Shown piece after piece: positions 10,672 through 22,864 of a stretch of DNA of 64,000 nt. The notes beneath the pieces were generated by a model, which was given only the letters and a program-made list of their open reading frames with translations, did no database searches and was not told where the DNA came from. The DNA comes from Zantedeschia hybrid cultivar (taxonomy: Eukaryota; Streptophyta; Magnoliopsida; Alismatales; Araceae). The number at the start of each line of letters is the position of its first letter. Position 1 is the stretch's first letter. Made by a program: the position numbers and the translations under genes. Where the stretch lies: positions 12,682,234 to 12,746,233 of the forward strand of contig JARZZO010000014.1 in the NCBI GenBank assembly GCA_030544215.1. The letters run 5' to 3'.

Positions 10672-12047
10672 GGACTTTTGTACTTCTTTTCTTTTCATGT
10701 ATCATGTATAAAACACTTTTGATATATACATGAAACTTTTGGGCTCCAATTTCGTGTTCCTGTGCTTATCTTGCATCCTGTACAACACTTAACAAACAGG
10801 TTAAGTATCTATTTAGGCTTAGCCCCTTGCCTGACAAAATAAATGGTCAATTAATCTTTTCCTTGAATAAATGGTCAAGGGGCATAGCCTTTATTAACAA
10901 AGGTAATAAGAATAATCAGACTTAAGCAAAATGCAACATGCAAGCAAACAGATGCTCACTGAAAATAAAAGGAATGAAACATATTAAATGCCACAAGCAA
11001 ATGCTAATTGAAATATTTTTGTGGTTTTGAAATATTCATTTTTTTTGTTTGGGATTTTGAAATATGTATTTTTTTTTAGATTTTGACAAATGTACATTTT
11101 TTTTGAATTTTTTGACTTATGCAAATTTTTTTTGAATTTTGGATTTTGACATATGCAATTTTTTTGAATTTTTGACATATGCAATTTTGGCATATACATT
11201 TTTTTTGAATTTTTGCATATACGTTTTTTTTGACTTTTTGCCATATACATTTTTTTTGAATTTTTGACATATACATTTTTTTTTGAATTTTTGACTAAAA
11301 GACCAGTATGGTACTTAGATCAAAAGATCATATTCATTTATTAACTTAATTTCCAAATTGTTCTTTAACAACTTAACTTAAAATCCATCGTGCTTGAACT
11401 TGTGTTTCCATTCGTGATCCCATTTGATGATTTGATCCTTAGTCAATCTAAGCCATTCCTTAAGCTTGAAGTACACCTCTTTAGAAAGAAAAGAAGAATA
11501 GATTTAGAAAGTCCATGAGAAGGTTCCGGAGACCTAAAAAGATGTCCCTTTCCAACCCTAATATCTGTTGGGGTTCGGTCATTTTCTTTCCGGGGTATTT
11601 ATCGACCTTGCGTTCCCTTTTGTTTCATTTCATGACCTTGATGTAACGTTTGTAGTGTATTGGCCTTTTGATTTTGCCTTTGGCTTTTTGCCTTGCTTTT
11701 GCTTTTCTATCCTTTTCTTTTTTTCCGGGACGGATCTCCCCCATTTTTTTATGACGGCCTCCTACTAAGATGGCGGGTATTCTTGGTAGTCTATTCTAAG
11801 CCTCATTCCGACATCATGGGCCGAGTGTAAAACAGAATTTTATTTAAAAGGAATGATTTGTACTTTATACTCTTAGTCAAGCTTTTGATATTCTTCAGGA
11901 CTTGGCATCTCTTGTTACTCACGAATCAAATGTGTCAGTGTGTGCGGTAATGGGTTTGAACTTAAATATTCAGACTAACAAAGAAATTTGAGTTTATAAA
12001 TTTTCTGATTCCACTGATCTTTGTACCATACTGATCGACTCTTTAAC
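10672..12047. other. Non-coding region of element B between the ends of antisense gene 2 and pol
   Basis: The two genes converge here. After the stop at 10671 the sequence is AT-rich with possible polyadenylation signals. A low-complexity tandem repeat fills 11040-11300. No protein family was recognised in 11300-12047; short frames there are not conserved-looking. Confidence 0.55.
11040..11300. repeat. Degenerate tandem repeat, unit about 27 bp (T-run then GAATTTTTGACATAT)
   Basis: Around nine to ten diverged copies of a unit made of 7-9 T followed by GAATTTTTGACATATRCA can be read in succession. Unit length varies by the T run and some units are shortened. Frames predicted on the minus strand here (Lys/Ile/Cys-rich) are only translations of this repeat. 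Confidence 0.75.
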
Positions 12048-15000
12048 CTAAGGGTAGTATTTCTTAAGGTGTAAACCATTCCAGGGATGATTTAGCTCTT
12101 CTCCTTCTGCATTAATAAGACGATAAGCATTACCAGGAAAAGTATGCGATACAACATAAGGTCCTTCCCAGTTGGGTTGGAGCTTAGAACGCGGACCACC
12201 AGGTTTTACAAAAATTCTTTAAACGACCATTTCACCGACTTTGAACTTTCGTTCAATGACTTTCTTTTGATAAAAACGTGCTAATCTGTTTTGATAGGCT
12301 ATTGCATGATTAGCAGCTGACCATCTTTTCTCGTCTAAAAGTTCCAATTGAGCAAGGAGTGCTGAACGATGTTCATCAATGGAAAATTCCTTGTTCAATT
12401 GTACTCTTAATGACGGTATAAGGATCTCATATGGAACTACCGCCTCCATTCCAAATGTTAAGGAATAAGGAGTTTGCCCAGTGGGCGTGCGGATTGAAGT
12501 TCGGTAGGCCCATAGAGCCTCAACCAATTTTTCTGGCCAGTCTGCGAATTTGTTAGATTTACACGTTTTTTTGATAATTTTTATCAAAGTCTTATTAGTT
12601 GCCTCCGCTTGGCCATTGCCTTGCGGATAATAAGGAGATGAATGATGCAATGCAATTTTATACATGTTGCAGAGGTCCTTCAATTCCTGTGACACGAACT
12701 GCGGTCCGTTGTCGGTGACGATGGTACTTGGAATTCCGAATCTTGTGATGATGTTCTTCATGATGAATTTGCAGACGGTTGATGCTTTGATCTCCACATA
12801 TGCTTCAGCTTCTTCCCACTTGGTGAAGTATTCCGTTGCCGTGAGAATGAAAGATTTTTGCTTGATGCCGGAATCTGGATTACCAAGAGGTCCAATAATG
12901 TCGAAAGCCCACATGGAGAAAGGCCATGGGGAAGAAACAGGATGGAGTGAAGATACAGGAGAATGAATTTTGTCGGCGTGAAGTTGACACTTAGCACACC
13001 TACGGACATATCCTACACAATCTTCTTCCATGGTTGGCCAATAAAATCCTTGTCTAAGGATCTTCTTTGCTAGCATCTGTCCATTGACATGGCCACCACA
13101 AACTCCACTATGAGCTCCTTCCATAACCTTCCAAAGCTCATCTTCGTCTAGACATCTCAGAAGAACTCCATCAAAACCTCTCTTGTACAATGCTCCCCCA
13201 ACTAAGGTGTATCGCTGAGCAACTCTCCTGATAGCCCTTTTCTCCTCAGTTGTAGCTTCCTCAGGATACGATTGATCTTCACAATATTTTGCAATTTCAT
13301 AATACCATGGCTTCTGTTCCTCATCCATCTCTTCTAACAGCTCCATCAACATGATTTCTCTTTTCTCCACAATACTTCCATCTTTGAATTTCTTCAGCAA
13401 CTTCTCCTTAGTTCTAAGCAATGAAGGATCTTTCACGGCGGGTGAAAGACGCCTATGAACTATGATTGATTCAGATTGCTTGCTGATAGGAAAATCAAGA
13501 GAAGATGCAAGCGAAGCTAGAGCGTCAGCTAAGATGTTTTGATTTCTAGGAACATGGACAAAGATCAATTTTGTGAAAAGCTTTGAATAAGCAGAAGTAA
13601 GTTCTTGATATGGCTTGAGCTTGGGATCAAGAGTTCGATACTTGGTCAGCACTTGGCGAAGAATTAATTGGCTATCACCTACAATCCTGAGTTTGGTTGC
13701 ACCATGGAAATGAGCAGCCTCGAGACCAGCAAGAAGTGCCTCGTATTCAGCTATGTTGTTAGTGACTGGAAAATCAAGCTGAAAGGCTTGTGGAATGGTG
13801 ACACCTTCAGGTGATAACAGAACGATTCCGATTCCCTTTCCATGAGAATTCAGAGCTCCGTCAAAATGCAGAGTCCACATATCATCTCTGATTTGATTTA
13901 CGGACATCAGTTCCTCATCCGGAAACTCTGATCGCACTGGATCAAATCGAGGAAGGGGATGATGAGCGAGATGTTCTGCTATGGCATAGCCCTTGATCGC
14001 TTTCTGTTGAATATAAATGATATCGAATTGGGATAGAAAGCTTTGCCATCGCGCTAACCTATCAGTAAGAACAGATTTCTCCAGAAGGAATTTGATCGGG
14101 TTCATCCTAGCGATGAGATGGACTTCGTGGGCCAGAAAATAATGCTTCAATTTCTGAACAACCCAAACTAATGCTGCACATGTTTTCTCCATCGCCGTGT
14201 ATCTCTGTTCAGCGGGGTTGAGAAGTTTAGAGAGATAGTAGGCTGCCCTCTCTTTTCCTTCTTCATCCTCTTGTGCTAGGACAGCCCCCACTGCATCATC
14301 CAGGACAGAAATATAAAGTATCAATGGTTTGCCTGGAGATGGTGGTCTCAAAACAGGAGGACTTGCCAAATAGTCCTTTAATCTATCAAATGCCTCCTGA
14401 CACTTATCGTCCCAATTGAATTTGACTCCTGGCTTGGTAAGCTCGTAAAACGGCTTACACCTTTGTGAGTGCTGGGAGACAAAACGGCGAATAAATTGTA
14501 ACCTCCCGATTAATCCTCTTAACTCTTTCAAGTTTTTGGGAGGTGGCATTTCTCTGATAGCCTTCGCTTTATTAGGATCGATCTCAATTCCCCGTTTGCT
14601 GACAATGAATCCAAGCAATTTCCCTGAAGATACCCCGAATACACATTTCTTGGGGTTCATCTTCAACTGATATTCTCTCGATCTCTCTAATACCCTTGCC
14701 AAAACTTTGGCGTGCTCAGCCTTCGTTTTAGACTTAACCAATAAGTCATCCACATACACTTCCAAATCTATATGCATCATGTCATGAAATATTGCCATCA
14801 TAACCCTTTGATAAGTGGCTCCAGCGTTCTTCAATCCAAATGGCATGACGACATAACAATATGTTCCCCAAGGTGTAGTGAATGAAGTCTTCTCTTGATC
14901 CTCTTCTGCCAGCTTAATCTGGTTGTATCCTGAAAATCCATCCATAAACGATAATGTTTCATAGCCAGCAGTGTTATCGATGAGTACATCAATATGAGGC

Positions 15001-15941
15001 AATGGAAAATCATCTTTAGGACATGCCCGATTCAAATCACGGAAGTCAATGCAAATTCTGACCTTCCCGTCCTTCTTCATAACCGGGACTATGTTGGCCA
15101 CCCATTGTGGATAAAGGACAACTCTAATGAATTTGGCTTTGTGTAATTTGTCGACCTCTTCCTTCATCTTTAAAGCCATTTGTGGGTGGAATCGCCTTAA
15201 TCTCTGCTTGACCGGATTAGCTCCATCCTTTAATGTTAACCTGTGTTCAACTAAAGATGAGTCTAACCCCGGCATATCCTCGTAACTCCAGGCGAAAGTG
15301 TCCTTATAATCCTTAAGCACTTGTACCATTGCCTTCTCATCCTCTGTAGAGAGATTTTTACTGACGAGGACAACCTTAGGTTCGTCTTCAGTCCCTAAGT
15401 TTATTTCTTTTGTGGGCTCTTCGACGGCAGCTGAGGGTTCATCAAATCTCTTCACTCCACTGGCATACGCCTCAGCTGCGTCCTCATCATCTTCCTCATC
15501 TTCAACAATGGGGTCCTTTTCATGTACTAACTCATATACCCCGTACCCATCATTGACTGACTCATCATCTGTACAATCTTCTGGCATCTGAATTGGATCT
15601 TCTAAAAGCTGAGGGATTAAAGAGCAAAAGGAACATTTATCAGCCAAATCCTGGAGGTATCTTTCTGGAATTTGCCTACCCTTAGGCTTCCTAGACTTCC
15701 TAACCTGACTAACCTGCCTAAAACTGGACTCCCTAACTTCACTAAACTGCCTATCATAACCTAAGGAAGATGAAGCAGGATGAAAATCCTGGGATACAAG
15801 TGGAAATACAGGGGAATCCTCCCGTGGGGAGGGACAGAGTAGATCTAGGAGAGAATCTTGACCGACGGACCCGCGCGATGGGGTGTAATCGGACAAATAA
15901 GATGTTTCCTCGATAATGATTTGGGAAGAATTTGTTGCCAA
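12048..15941 (-). pseudogene. Element B pol: RT, RNase H, second RNase H, integrase; stop near C-terminus
   Basis: Open from about 15941 down to a TAA at 12219-12221. The frame then continues to the true end at 12048 with the usual integrase tail (LQPNWEGPY ... KKYYP), so the TAA is a nonsense change removing about 57 residues. In order: acidic leader (to about residue 240), RT with CIDFRDLNRACPKD, MPFGLKNAGATYQR and catalytic YVDD (14745-14756, residue about 396), RNase H, a second archaeal-type RNase H (FDGALNSHGKGIG ... NNIAEYEALLAGL ... ADALASLAS), the integrase HHCC finger (C-x2-C in CAKCQ) and DDE core (FDIIGPLG, TDNGPQF, GQAEATNK). The dual RNase H is the hallmark of the Tat lineage. 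The first codon shown (TTG) is not a real start; pol is in a different frame from gag-pro and must be reached by frameshift or splicing. Confidence 0.93.
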
Positions 15942-17251
15942 ATTGGCGTTTTTTTTTGGACAATGAAAGAATTAAACATAAAACAGGAATGAATACAAAT
16001 GGGAGGAGAATCGGACGGAGGAAGTGGCACCAAGGCCAGAGGATTGGGGGGATCATATAGTAATATGTCCCAGATTAGATCATACATCCTCTTTAGATCA
16101 AGAAGAGGTTGTGGAATAAAGTCCCGAGGGGACAGAGTAATCATAATAGGCGGAGCCCGTGGAATATCTTCAATTATGACCCGCGACCAAGTCGGGGTCA
16201 AGAGTAGTGTACGAAAAAGAGTATGGAGCATGAAGACATGTGAAGGATATGTCCCCCTCCAGAGCAGATCTGTTGTATAACCAGCTTCATAGGGGTCATC
16301 TGGCTCCCCTTCATCAGTTTGTTCGGACAGCAGTATCCGCTTGTCAAAGATTGCGCCAGGGCTCTCAATTAGCTCGTCGATCTGCGGTGGCCACTTGGGT
16401 TCTGCAGGATCCAGAAATAGTCTGTTCAGTGCTATGTATAGGTCCCTCAGGTCGAACCACCTGTACCATTCGCATTCGGGGTCATGGAATTTTCTCCTCT
16501 TCATAGGCCGCAGAGCCTCCAAGGATTGGTACGTAAGTAATTCGGAACAATGTCTGGCCAAATCCCTCCCATATATGTCATGGAAGTCAAAACAGGAAGT
16601 AATGACCACCGTGTTGTCGTGACTAAGTATGGGCCCTTTCACAAAATGTGTATATAGAGTCCATGTTAAGGGATCTCGGCCTTCCTTCAGTGGTGTGGAC
16701 ATTGTTTCCAAGATTTCTTGACCATCTTCTTGCTGAACCCTGTCTTGCTTCAGTTTGCTCGGCCTATAGCCCAGACCGCTTCCAGGTACTGCCCGATGAT
16801 CTTTAACAGGAGTGGTCCTGCCTTGCAACTGTGTGCCCAGACCTTTCCCAGGCTCGTAGCCGTTCTTCATCATGATTCTCCATCCCGGGGTACTCATGCA
16901 CGTCCCCCTTTTGATAGCATTTAATGGGTATGGAGAAATGGTAGCGGCTTTCAAAGGATCAGCCACTGGACGGTAGACCTGTAATACCGACAGAAAAGGT
17001 TGTCGGCCAGGTAAAACAGCAGATTTAATATTCAATGTATGAGCAGTAGCAAGGATCGGCATGCTCGTCACTTTAATAATTCGTCCTTTGTAAGGGAATT
17101 TGAGGCATTGGTGATTCGTAGAAGGAATCGCCTCAAGAGTTTTGATATAAGGACGTCCCAGAATGGCATTTATGGAAGGGTCGATTTCTAGAATATGAAA
17201 TTCGACTTCTGCATGACTTACTGGACCTAGCTCCACCTTTAAATAAACCAT
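15845..17251 (-). pseudogene. Element B gag-pro, C-terminal part (protease end, G-patch, junction segment)
   Basis: Same frame as the upstream gag-pro, separated from it only by a TGA at 17252-17254 where element A has GGA. It encodes the end of the aspartic protease (EIDPSINAILGRPYIK), a G-patch-like segment (GYEPGKGLGTQLQGR) and a conserved Trp/Asp-rich block (WYRWFDLRDLYIALNRLF). The last 128 codons before GPSVKILS are absent from element A. The frame stops at 15845, overlapping the pol frame by about 100 bp. This junction is where Ogre/Tat elements are known to carry an intron. Confidence 0.85.
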
Positions 17252-20200
17252 TCACAGAGGGGAACGGGTAGAATTGTCATATGCCGTAACTGAGATGGGG
17301 CTAGGCAGCCATTTCTCCTTGGGCACACCGCATAGCTCCAGGGTCTTTGGAGGTAAAACGTTAATTGAAGCCCCTGTATCAACCAAGCATGCATCCACGG
17401 CCTTCTTGCAGATATTGACCGTGATGCTCAGAGCCATGCTTCTAGCGGCTGGCGGTGCTAGTTCCGATGTGTGGAATGTAATTGAGGGCTGATCCCCCTG
17501 AGGAACTAGTAGTGCTGCAATTTTCTCTACCGGCACGTCTTCGTTAACCATCACCTTCTGTAGGTATTCCATTAAGGCTTCTTGGTGAATCTTGGACCTC
17601 TTAATCAATTCAAGTACAGTGATCCGTGCCGGTGTTCTGTCCAGATGTTTCAACAAGTCGTATTGAGTGCCTGGTGCACTCTCTTCATTATGGGCTTCCT
17701 CAGTCGGCTGTGATGGGCCGTCTCTGACTGTAGACTGAGGAAAGACCTTGTTGAAAATCCTTCCACTCCGGAGCGCATGTTCCTCGACCGTGGAGGATCC
17801 GGGTGACACCTTGAGTACCGCAGAGTCGGGTGGCATAGGCGGTGCGGAGGGTTGATGCGTAGGTGGTGGCGTTGGGTTAGGTGGTGATGGCGTAGGGTTA
17901 GGTGGTGATGGCGTAGGGTTAGGTGGTGATGGCGCGGTGCGGATTAAAGGCCTAGAGGGTTGAATGGTAGATGGGTAAGTGGTTGGCGAAGTGGGGAATG
18001 GTACGCGTAGTAGCGGTCTGGATGGTTGGGGCATATCTGGGTAGGTGGTAGTGGTAATGGGTGAAGTAGGAAATGGTACGCGTAATAATGGCCTAGATGG
18101 TAAAAGGGGCGCGTTATTGGTTTGCGGAGGGTTATATGATGGAGGCGTAGGAGTGCGGGGCGCAATGGGTCTAAGGAAGGTGGGTAGTGGTAGTGGGTTA
18201 TTGGGTGAGGGCGAGTGATATGTGGGTGTGGGTAGAGGGGTAATGGTGACGGGTTGTGGTCTGGGTATGTGGATGGTGCGGCGTGGTAGTCGCTCTGCGG
18301 TATTTTGAACGTGACCCGTTGAATAAAGAGAGGAAGAGTCCTCTATCCTCCATTGTTGCCCACGACCAGCCTCAGACTGGCTGTTCGTTAGAATGGGAGC
18401 AACCTGGTTCTGGTTCTTGTGCTCCGGGAGTGGATTCTGCACTATGCCCATCTTGGGTGGTGCTGCTGCTTGTGCCGGTGGTCTTGCTTGCTGCTGCTGC
18501 TGCTGTTGCGGTCTTCTCGCCTTCAGGGCTGTTATGTATTTCTTCATTTCCTCCCAGTCTATGCCGCCCTGCTCATTGAGATCATGAATGTAATCTCTGA
18601 ATTGGAAGCAGGTGTCAATGGAATGCCCAGGTTGCCTATGGAAGTAGCAATACCTGGACGTATCGACATTTTGAGGCCAGACGGCCTTTTCCCTTGGCAA
18701 AACTAAGGCGTTAGCCGCCATTAAAGCACTGAAGATATCGGCCAAGGATTCTGGGAGAGCTGGGTATTCTGCCCTCTTCGGGCCTGGAGGTCTCCTCTGC
18801 TGGTTGTAGTCACCAGGAGGAGGGACATTGTGGTACGCCGGCAGCGCGCGTGGCTGGTACTGTGGCTGTTGCTGCTGCTGATACTGCTGCTGCTGGGGTT
18901 GCTGGTACTGCTGTTGCCGTTGCGGCTGTTGCTGTAGCTGTTGCTGGTTCTGATTCTGATTCGGCTGCTGGGGCCGCTGATACTGTTGTTGGTACTGGGG
19001 GTTCTGCTGCTGTCTGTACCCTTGCTGCTGTGGCCTCTGGTACTGCTGCTGACTCCTCACGAACTGGGGTGAGTTATTGTTCATGGTACTCACTTGCTCA
19101 TGAGAGAGCGTGCCCTCGGTAGTCGGACCTGTGTTGGAAGAGTTTGGCACTGCAGGCTTCCGAGGCGGAGGCTTGCTAGGTCTATGAGGATCAAAGACGC
19201 TAGAGAATGTAGCGTCCTTGAAAGCATTCTGGCAGTACCGTGCTCTTTCATAGAGCTCTGCCATGTTAGTCAAATTGTTCAAGGAGAGGACGAGCTTGAA
19301 CTGGGGGGTGGCATTAGAAATTAACATTTTCACTTGTTCGGACTCGGACAAGTGATCCTTCACCTTTTCAGCCAGACCCCGCCACCTGTCAGCAAAACTG
19401 ACAAACTCCTCATCAGGTTTCATCTTTTCTGCAATGAGGTCCGTGATAGACAAGGAGGGTGCAACTCTGTCCTGGTATCGTTGAATGAATTTGCGTGAAA
19501 CGATACCGTAATCTTCTACTTCTGAGGGTTCCAGGGAAAAGAACCACTCGAGGGTTGGTCCCTCTAGAGATCTCCTGAACAAGAAGGCCAACGACCTCTT
19601 ATCATTCTGCCAGAAAGAGGATTCATACATGAACTCCTTCAGATGTGTGAAGGGGTTACCAGTACCGTTGTACTTTCGGTACACTGGCATCTCAGAGGGT
19701 GGCAGATGGAATAGTGGCAGACTCGGTAGACTGATCTCTGGCACAGCTTTGACCCCCATCATTTTCTGGAGGTTATTAAATTGCTCATCCATACGCTCCA
19801 TTTTGGCCAGCAGCGTTTGTGTGGTCAGATCTGCTTGGGGAGGAGGAGGAGGAGGAGGTACTTGGTAGGCCTGCTGCCTAGAGTACGTTGGGCAGGGTGG
19901 ACAATAGAGGGGAGGTCCGACAGAGCTTCCGCCATGCCCGAGGGCATTTTGATAAGCAGGCATTTGCGGTCTAGCCGGTTGCCTAGATGATGAAAGCTGC
20001 GGCCCAGCTGGCCGAGAAGTAATATGAAGGCCCTCCACGGCCTGATGGATATAAGGAGGAGGAAAAGAAGGTTGCTGAGGAACAGCAGGGGGAGCCACAG
20101 GGTTCGGCTCGACAGGCTGCATAGGTGCCTTCCCCTTCAAAATAGATTGGATCGCCTCGAACTGCTGAGGGTCCAGTCGGGAGGTAAGAACTCCCAGAGC

Positions 20201-20503
20201 ATTGATGAGATCCGTAGGATCAGAGGATGAGGGATCATTCTGATTCATGTCCCCCTCAAGATCAGGATTAGGGATCGCATATTCATGCGGAAGAGGATCA
20301 GGATATTGATCACGTGGAGGCAAAAGAGGTGTCCGAACATTCCCATCTAGACGATATGGAATGGGGATAGAACTACGGGAGGCATCAGCATCTCTCCCAC
20401 TCTCATAGTTGTATTCAGAATCCCGAGGGGCATTAGCATCTCCCTCGTAATTAACCATGGCGTCTGGAGCCACACTCAAGTCCCTACCTGATCGTAGCAA
20501 CAT
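17252..20503 (-). pseudogene. Element B gag-protease polyprotein, N-terminal and central part
   Basis: ATG at 20503 (MLLRSGRDLS) is chosen because A starts at the identical ATG (24320); the upstream TTG is not convincing. It has about 1083 codons. After a Pro/acidic leader comes the retrotransposon gag domain (FHLPPSEMPVYRKYNGTGNP; LEWFFSLEPSEVEDYGIVSRKF; FADRWRGLAEKV), a very long Gln-rich tract (about residues 515-590), a C-x2-H-x4-H-x4-C zinc knuckle near residue 618 in place of the common CCHC, a Pro-rich repeat region, and the protease active site LVDTGAS near residue 1042. A G to T change makes TGA at 17252-17254, cutting the protease. The product would form the particle and process the polyprotein. 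Confidence 0.9.
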
Positions 20504-21534
20504 GATGTTAGATTCCCTTTTCAAAGATTTAATCAAACAAGTTTTACAGAGATTAATCAAACAAGTGGATGCTTAACGTGATTTTAGGATTCCTTGTTGA
20601 GTTATTTGAATTGGATTAAACCACAATTTCGCTCAGGGAAATGATCCTAGTTTCAGTTCAATTTCCACCGTCATTCTCTAGGGCTTTCTCTCACAACGCT
20701 TTCAGAATCTAACCGGGACTTCAATTGGTACAACCAGCCCGATGATCAAGGAGGAATACTTTGATTTTGGGGACTTATGGAGGTCTCAACGTCAACTTCT
20801 CTAGTCTGATCAAGGGACCAACCCAATCAGAGAGAGTTGCTGACGTCGAGTAATGTGTTCCTAAGAAGAGGAGGGTATTAGCCTCAATGCGTATGTCCTG
20901 TGGCCTGGATGGCCTCTAATGCTTAGTAAGTAATGGGTAGCTAGCACTCAAAACACAGAAATCTGGAAACTAAAAAAAATTAAGAAACTGTCTGAATCGC
21001 GTCGATGGTAGTCGACGCTATTCAAAACAGAACTTAATTTTTCGCAGAAGCAGGTGCAGACAGCAGAGAAACTGTGAAGCCTGAAAGGCGTCTAGGGGTG
21101 TTGACGCGGTTTTGAAACGCGTCAGCGATCCTGGACGCTTTTCAGTTCGCAGAAACAATTTTCCAGGAGGATTTTCTGGGTCGAATCCTCCTCAAACAAG
21201 GTAAAAAGCAGTAAACAATCGACTCATGCAAATTTTTAGTTCCAGATTTTAAGCAGGATGGTTTACTAACTAAACAACTAGAAAAACAATCAATCACACA
21301 TCATTTTTATCACAAAAACAGCTTTTTGAATTAATCAAGGGGAGGGCAAGATCTTGCCACTGGGGTGTGCACGTGGTGCACGAGGGAAATTAATTAAACT
21401 AAACACTCACCAATTGGTGAGGACGTGTCCAGAGACACAAATGGTGCACCGTGGGTGCCCGATATGATGATAGCAAGAACAAAAAGAAACTAAAAGATGG
21501 CGAGACCAAGTCCCACCGTGATCGCCAAAAAAGT
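20504..21534 (-). other. Element B 5' leader with primer-binding site
   Basis: About 1 kb of untranslated sequence between the 5' LTR and gag. A TGG-led stretch 7 nt inside the LTR end (TGGCGATCACGGTGGG, minus strand, plus 21512-21527) is the primer-binding-site candidate; the same site occurs in element A. I could not assign the tRNA. Three palindrome copies lie at 20994, 21083 and 21114. No gene seen. Confidence 0.65.
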
Positions 21535-22864
21535 TGTAGGTGCTTAGAATGACCGTGTGATTAACATGAAATATCTATGTTGTTTAGTGTAAACTAACCT
21601 ATTAAAAACAGCAACTAAAGTGCAGTGATCGCCAGAAACTTTTAACTTAAAAAGTTTCAAAAGAGATATGATCGCCTACCTTTTAAACGCGGAAGATTGA
21701 GTCCTTGGTTCCCCTTCCTCAGCCGGCTGAAGAAAGAGAGCCCTTTCTTTGCTTCTTTGTTCTTGCTGTGGAATTTGAGGTTGAGGATCGTCCAGAAGTC
21801 TTTCTGGCTTTGAGCTTGATTTCCCCCTTTTGAATCTCTCGTTGTTGTTGAGTGCAGCAGAGACAGAAACAAAAAAAAAACGAAGAAACAATGATGAGAA
21901 TTTAAGTAGAAGCAGTATCTGAACTAATCATGATGTTAAGCATATTTAAAACAGCAAACTCACTTGTTTAATGGCTTTGAAACCCCTTAGATCAAGTAGG
22001 TTTTTGAAAGATTATGCTGTGGTGTGTGTTTGCATGAAGTGAATATGAAGAATGAAACTAATGAAGATGAAAAATGCAAATGCAGTAATGAAAAACTTAT
22101 GCCCAGTCGGTTGAAGCTTTGAAAGGATGAAGATCTTGAAAGGACGCCGACTTCTGGAAATGGCAGCGCTCCGACGTTACGACGTTGCTTCAATCTTCAA
22201 CTCGCTATAACGCTATGGCTCAACTCAACTCAATTCTCTTCTTTTTTTTTTTTAACTCTTCAACATGCAGGGTATCTATAGGCATTTCTTGCGTTCGCGA
22301 TTAACATTGAAAAATCCCGAATTTATCCATCTTAACCGACAGATAAATACTGATTAATTCATCTTTATCTGTAATTATCTAAAACGCGTCCACCTTGGCT
22401 GACGCCTTTCAGATTAATTAAGATAATGATAAATATCCGGGAAAACTTATCTTTATCTTTATTAGGTAAAACGCGTCCATCTATGTAGACGTCTTTTAGA
22501 CTAATTAAGATAAGGATAAACATCCGGAAGAGAAGTAGAAACAGCCTAGGAAACCTAAAACGCGTCGACATGTCAAGACGCCTTTTAGTTAATTAATTAA
22601 TTAATTAAAATTTAAATTTAAACGTTAAAATAAGAATAAAGTCTAAATGGCGTCCACTTGGGTAGACGTCTTTTAGATTTCTTCATATTTTAACTCAAAT
22701 TTGAGCTAAAATCAATTCAATTGATTAACCTAAACACATCTGTTAAACCTGACACTTAAAAAGATTAATAAAAATTAATTAATAATTAATTATCAGACCA
22801 TTCTGAGGCATTATTGTATGATATGAAATTTACTCAAAATGACGTCAAAATTAGCGTGTCTACA
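21535..22864 (-). repeat. Element B 5' LTR
   Basis: A 1330-bp partner of 3152-4484. It carries the same four palindromes (22381, 22468, 22557, 22645). The TATA-like site reads TATAGATA here instead of TATAAATA, one T to C change on the plus strand near 22276, which may weaken this promoter. Followed by the duplication ACTGG. Confidence 0.95.

Larger units (their letters stand above)
3152..22864 (-). mobile_element. Element B, 19.7-kb Ty3/gypsy (Tat/Ogre-like) retrotransposon inserted in element A
   Basis: The ends are LTRs of about 1.33 kb starting TGTAG and ending CTACA, flanked by the perfect 5-bp duplication ACTGG (3147-3151 and 22865-22869). Internal order on the minus strand is leader, gag-pro, pol, then a 7.5-kb region before the 3' LTR that carries two plus-strand genes with introns. 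Great length, a second RNase H domain in pol, gag-pro and pol in different frames, and extra antisense genes are features known from the plant Tat/Ogre lineage. The LTRs differ by about 10 substitutions by eye, so insertion is recent. Defects: a stop inside gag-pro, a stop near the end of pol, and a frameshift in one antisense gene. Confidence 0.95.

Noticed and set aside
10984..11276. Minus-strand frames rich in Lys, Ile and Cys
   Set aside because: Low-complexity translation of the poly-T tandem repeat.
15873..16256. Calling the 384-bp segment a proven intron
   Set aside because: No GT-AG at its ends and its removal does not bring gag-pro and pol into one frame; kept as a finding with two explanations.
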